Positions 5,446 through 6,168 of a stretch of 6,168 nt of DNA are shown one piece after another; positions within the stretch are counted from its first letter, which is position 1; each line of letters starts with the position of its first letter. The stretch is taken from assembly GCA_002431545.1 (NCBI GenBank), contig DJFY01000014.1, positions 1-6,168 of the forward strand, read 5' to 3'. Under the pieces are notes generated by a model. It was not told the DNA's origin. It saw only the letters and a list, made by a program, of their open reading frames with translations, and made no database searches. Source of the DNA: Cellvibrionales bacterium UBA5860 (GTDB taxonomy: Bacteria > Pseudomonadota > Gammaproteobacteria > Pseudomonadales > Porticoccaceae). A program made the position numbers and the translations under genes.

Positions 5446-6168
5446 ATGGAACATGCTGAATTTTCACCGTGGCCAGATTACGGCCAGGAAGAAATCGAAT
5501 TGGTTTCCAGCGTGCTTCGTTCCGGAAAAGTTAACTACTGGACTGGGAATGAAGCGAGAGACTTCGAGCGGGAGTTTGCCAAGTACAGCAACACCCGCTA
5601 TGCGGTGGCGGTGGCGAATGGCAGTGTCGCTTTAGAATTGGCGTTACGCGCCCTAGAAATAGGGAGCGGTGACGAAGTTATCGTATCTCCCAGAAGCTTT
5701 ATTGCTTCAGCAAGCTGCATAGCTAATATCGGTGCAAAACCCGTATTCGCAGACGTCGATTACGACACTCAGAATATCAGTGCAAAATCGATCGAACCTC
5801 TTTTGACTCGGGATACTAAGGCCATTATTTGTGTCCACCTAGCTGGATGGCCCTGCGATATGAACAGTATTATGAGCCTTGCCGAATACCATGGATTGAA
5901 AGTGATCGAAGATTGCGCCCAAGCTCATGGGGGCGTTTATAAAGGCCAACCTGTTGGCAGCCTTGGGCATGTTGCGGCATTTTCCTTTTGCCAGGATAAG
6001 ATAATGACGACTGGTGGCGAAGGTGGAATGTTAACCACAAATGACGCCCATGTGTGGGAAAAGGCCTGGGCCTATAAGGATCATGGTAAGAGTTATAGTG
6101 CGGTATATGAACAAAGTCATCCTCCTGGTTTTAGGTGGCTACACGAATCGTTTGGCACCAACTGGAGG
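5446..6168 (+). CDS. pglE: PglE-type DegT/DnrJ/EryC1/StrS aminotransferase; 3' end outside the window
   Basis: The frame is open from ATG 5446 to the last base (241 codons, no stop); the family is usually about 370-400 residues, so roughly 60 percent is present. These PLP enzymes move an amino group from glutamate to a nucleotide-linked keto sugar in the cytoplasm. Features: N-terminal FSPWPDYGQEEIELV (6-20) and VNYWTG (29-34); ANGSVALELAL (57-67), the cofactor phosphate cup; D156 in EDCAQAHGG, which pairs with the pyridine nitrogen; S180 and K185 in FSFCQDKIMTTGGEGG, where K185 is the Schiff-base lysine. The fragment stops within FGTNWR (236-241), just before the usual TEMQAA segment. The likely reaction is C4 amination of UDP-4-keto-6-deoxy-GlcNAc, feeding PglD. 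The start fits the family N-terminus, but no clear ribosome site precedes it. It is separated from pglD by the antisense ATP-grasp gene. Confidence 0.93.
   Translation, partial: MEHAEFSPWPDYGQEEIELVSSVLRSGKVNYWTGNEARDFEREFAKYSNTRYAVAVANGSVALELALRALEIGSGDEVIVSPRSFIASASCIANIGAKPVFADVDYDTQNISAKSIEPLLTRDTKAIICVHLAGWPCDMNSIMSLAEYHGLKVIEDCAQAHGGVYKGQPVGSLGHVAAFSFCQDKIMTTGGEGGMLTTNDAHVWEKAWAYKDHGKSYSAVYEQSHPPGFRWLHESFGTNWR

Noticed and set aside
5411..5635. A 74-codon forward frame at 5411-5635
   Set aside because: It is out of frame with the conserved aminotransferase sequence starting at 5446, whose motifs run on to the window end.
1..6168. tRNA or rRNA genes, CRISPR arrays, transposases or insertion-sequence ends
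   Set aside because: No cloverleaf, regular spaced repeat, transposase motif or long terminal inverted repeat was seen on either strand.

Overview
The window looks like part of a surface-polysaccharide (O-antigen, capsule or lipid-linked glycan) gene cluster from a Gram-negative bacterium. A marine or soil gammaproteobacterium is my best guess, from mid-range base composition and the style of the proteins; no sequence element fixes the taxon. There are seven protein genes, two of them cut by the window ends. I see no RNA genes, insertion sequences, CRISPR arrays or origins.

Layout: (1) 1-642 (+), the C-terminal third of a glutamine-hydrolysing asparagine synthase of the type common in polysaccharide loci. 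(2) 674-1675 (-), a polysaccharide-deacetylase-like (CE4/NodB fold) protein, convergent with the first. (3) 1676-1866, a divergent control region. (4) 1867-4233 (+), a tight three-gene operon: a GT4 glycosyltransferase, a PglC-type phosphoglycosyl transferase and a PglD-type sugar N-acetyltransferase, joined by a 17-base overlap and then a 1-base overlap. (5) 4290-5309 (-), a sugar-transfer-associated ATP-grasp protein, convergent with the operon. (6) 5310-5445, a second divergent control region. (7) 5446-6168 (+), the first 241 residues of a PglE-type DegT/DnrJ/EryC1/StrS aminotransferase that runs off the window.

How they fit: the aminotransferase would put the 4-amino group on a UDP-4-keto-6-deoxy sugar and the PglD homologue would acetylate it, giving UDP-N,N'-diacetylbacillosamine or a close relative. 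The PglC homologue would load that sugar phosphate on undecaprenyl phosphate and the GT4 enzyme would probably add the next sugar. The 4,6-dehydratase (PglF/WbpM type) needed for the first step is not here; I expect it beyond 6168. The deacetylase, the ATP-grasp protein and perhaps the asparagine synthase look like modification enzymes added to this core.

The most interesting observations are: the ATP-grasp gene sits on the opposite strand inside the pglC-pglD-pglE series; and the two divergent control regions share an exact 11-base element (ATTCCGCAATT), each placed 16-18 bases upstream of a strong -10-like box (TATAAT, TACAAT) pointing toward the GT4 operon in one case and the ATP-grasp gene in the other. 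That suggests co-regulation of the ATP-grasp gene with the glycan-initiating operon.
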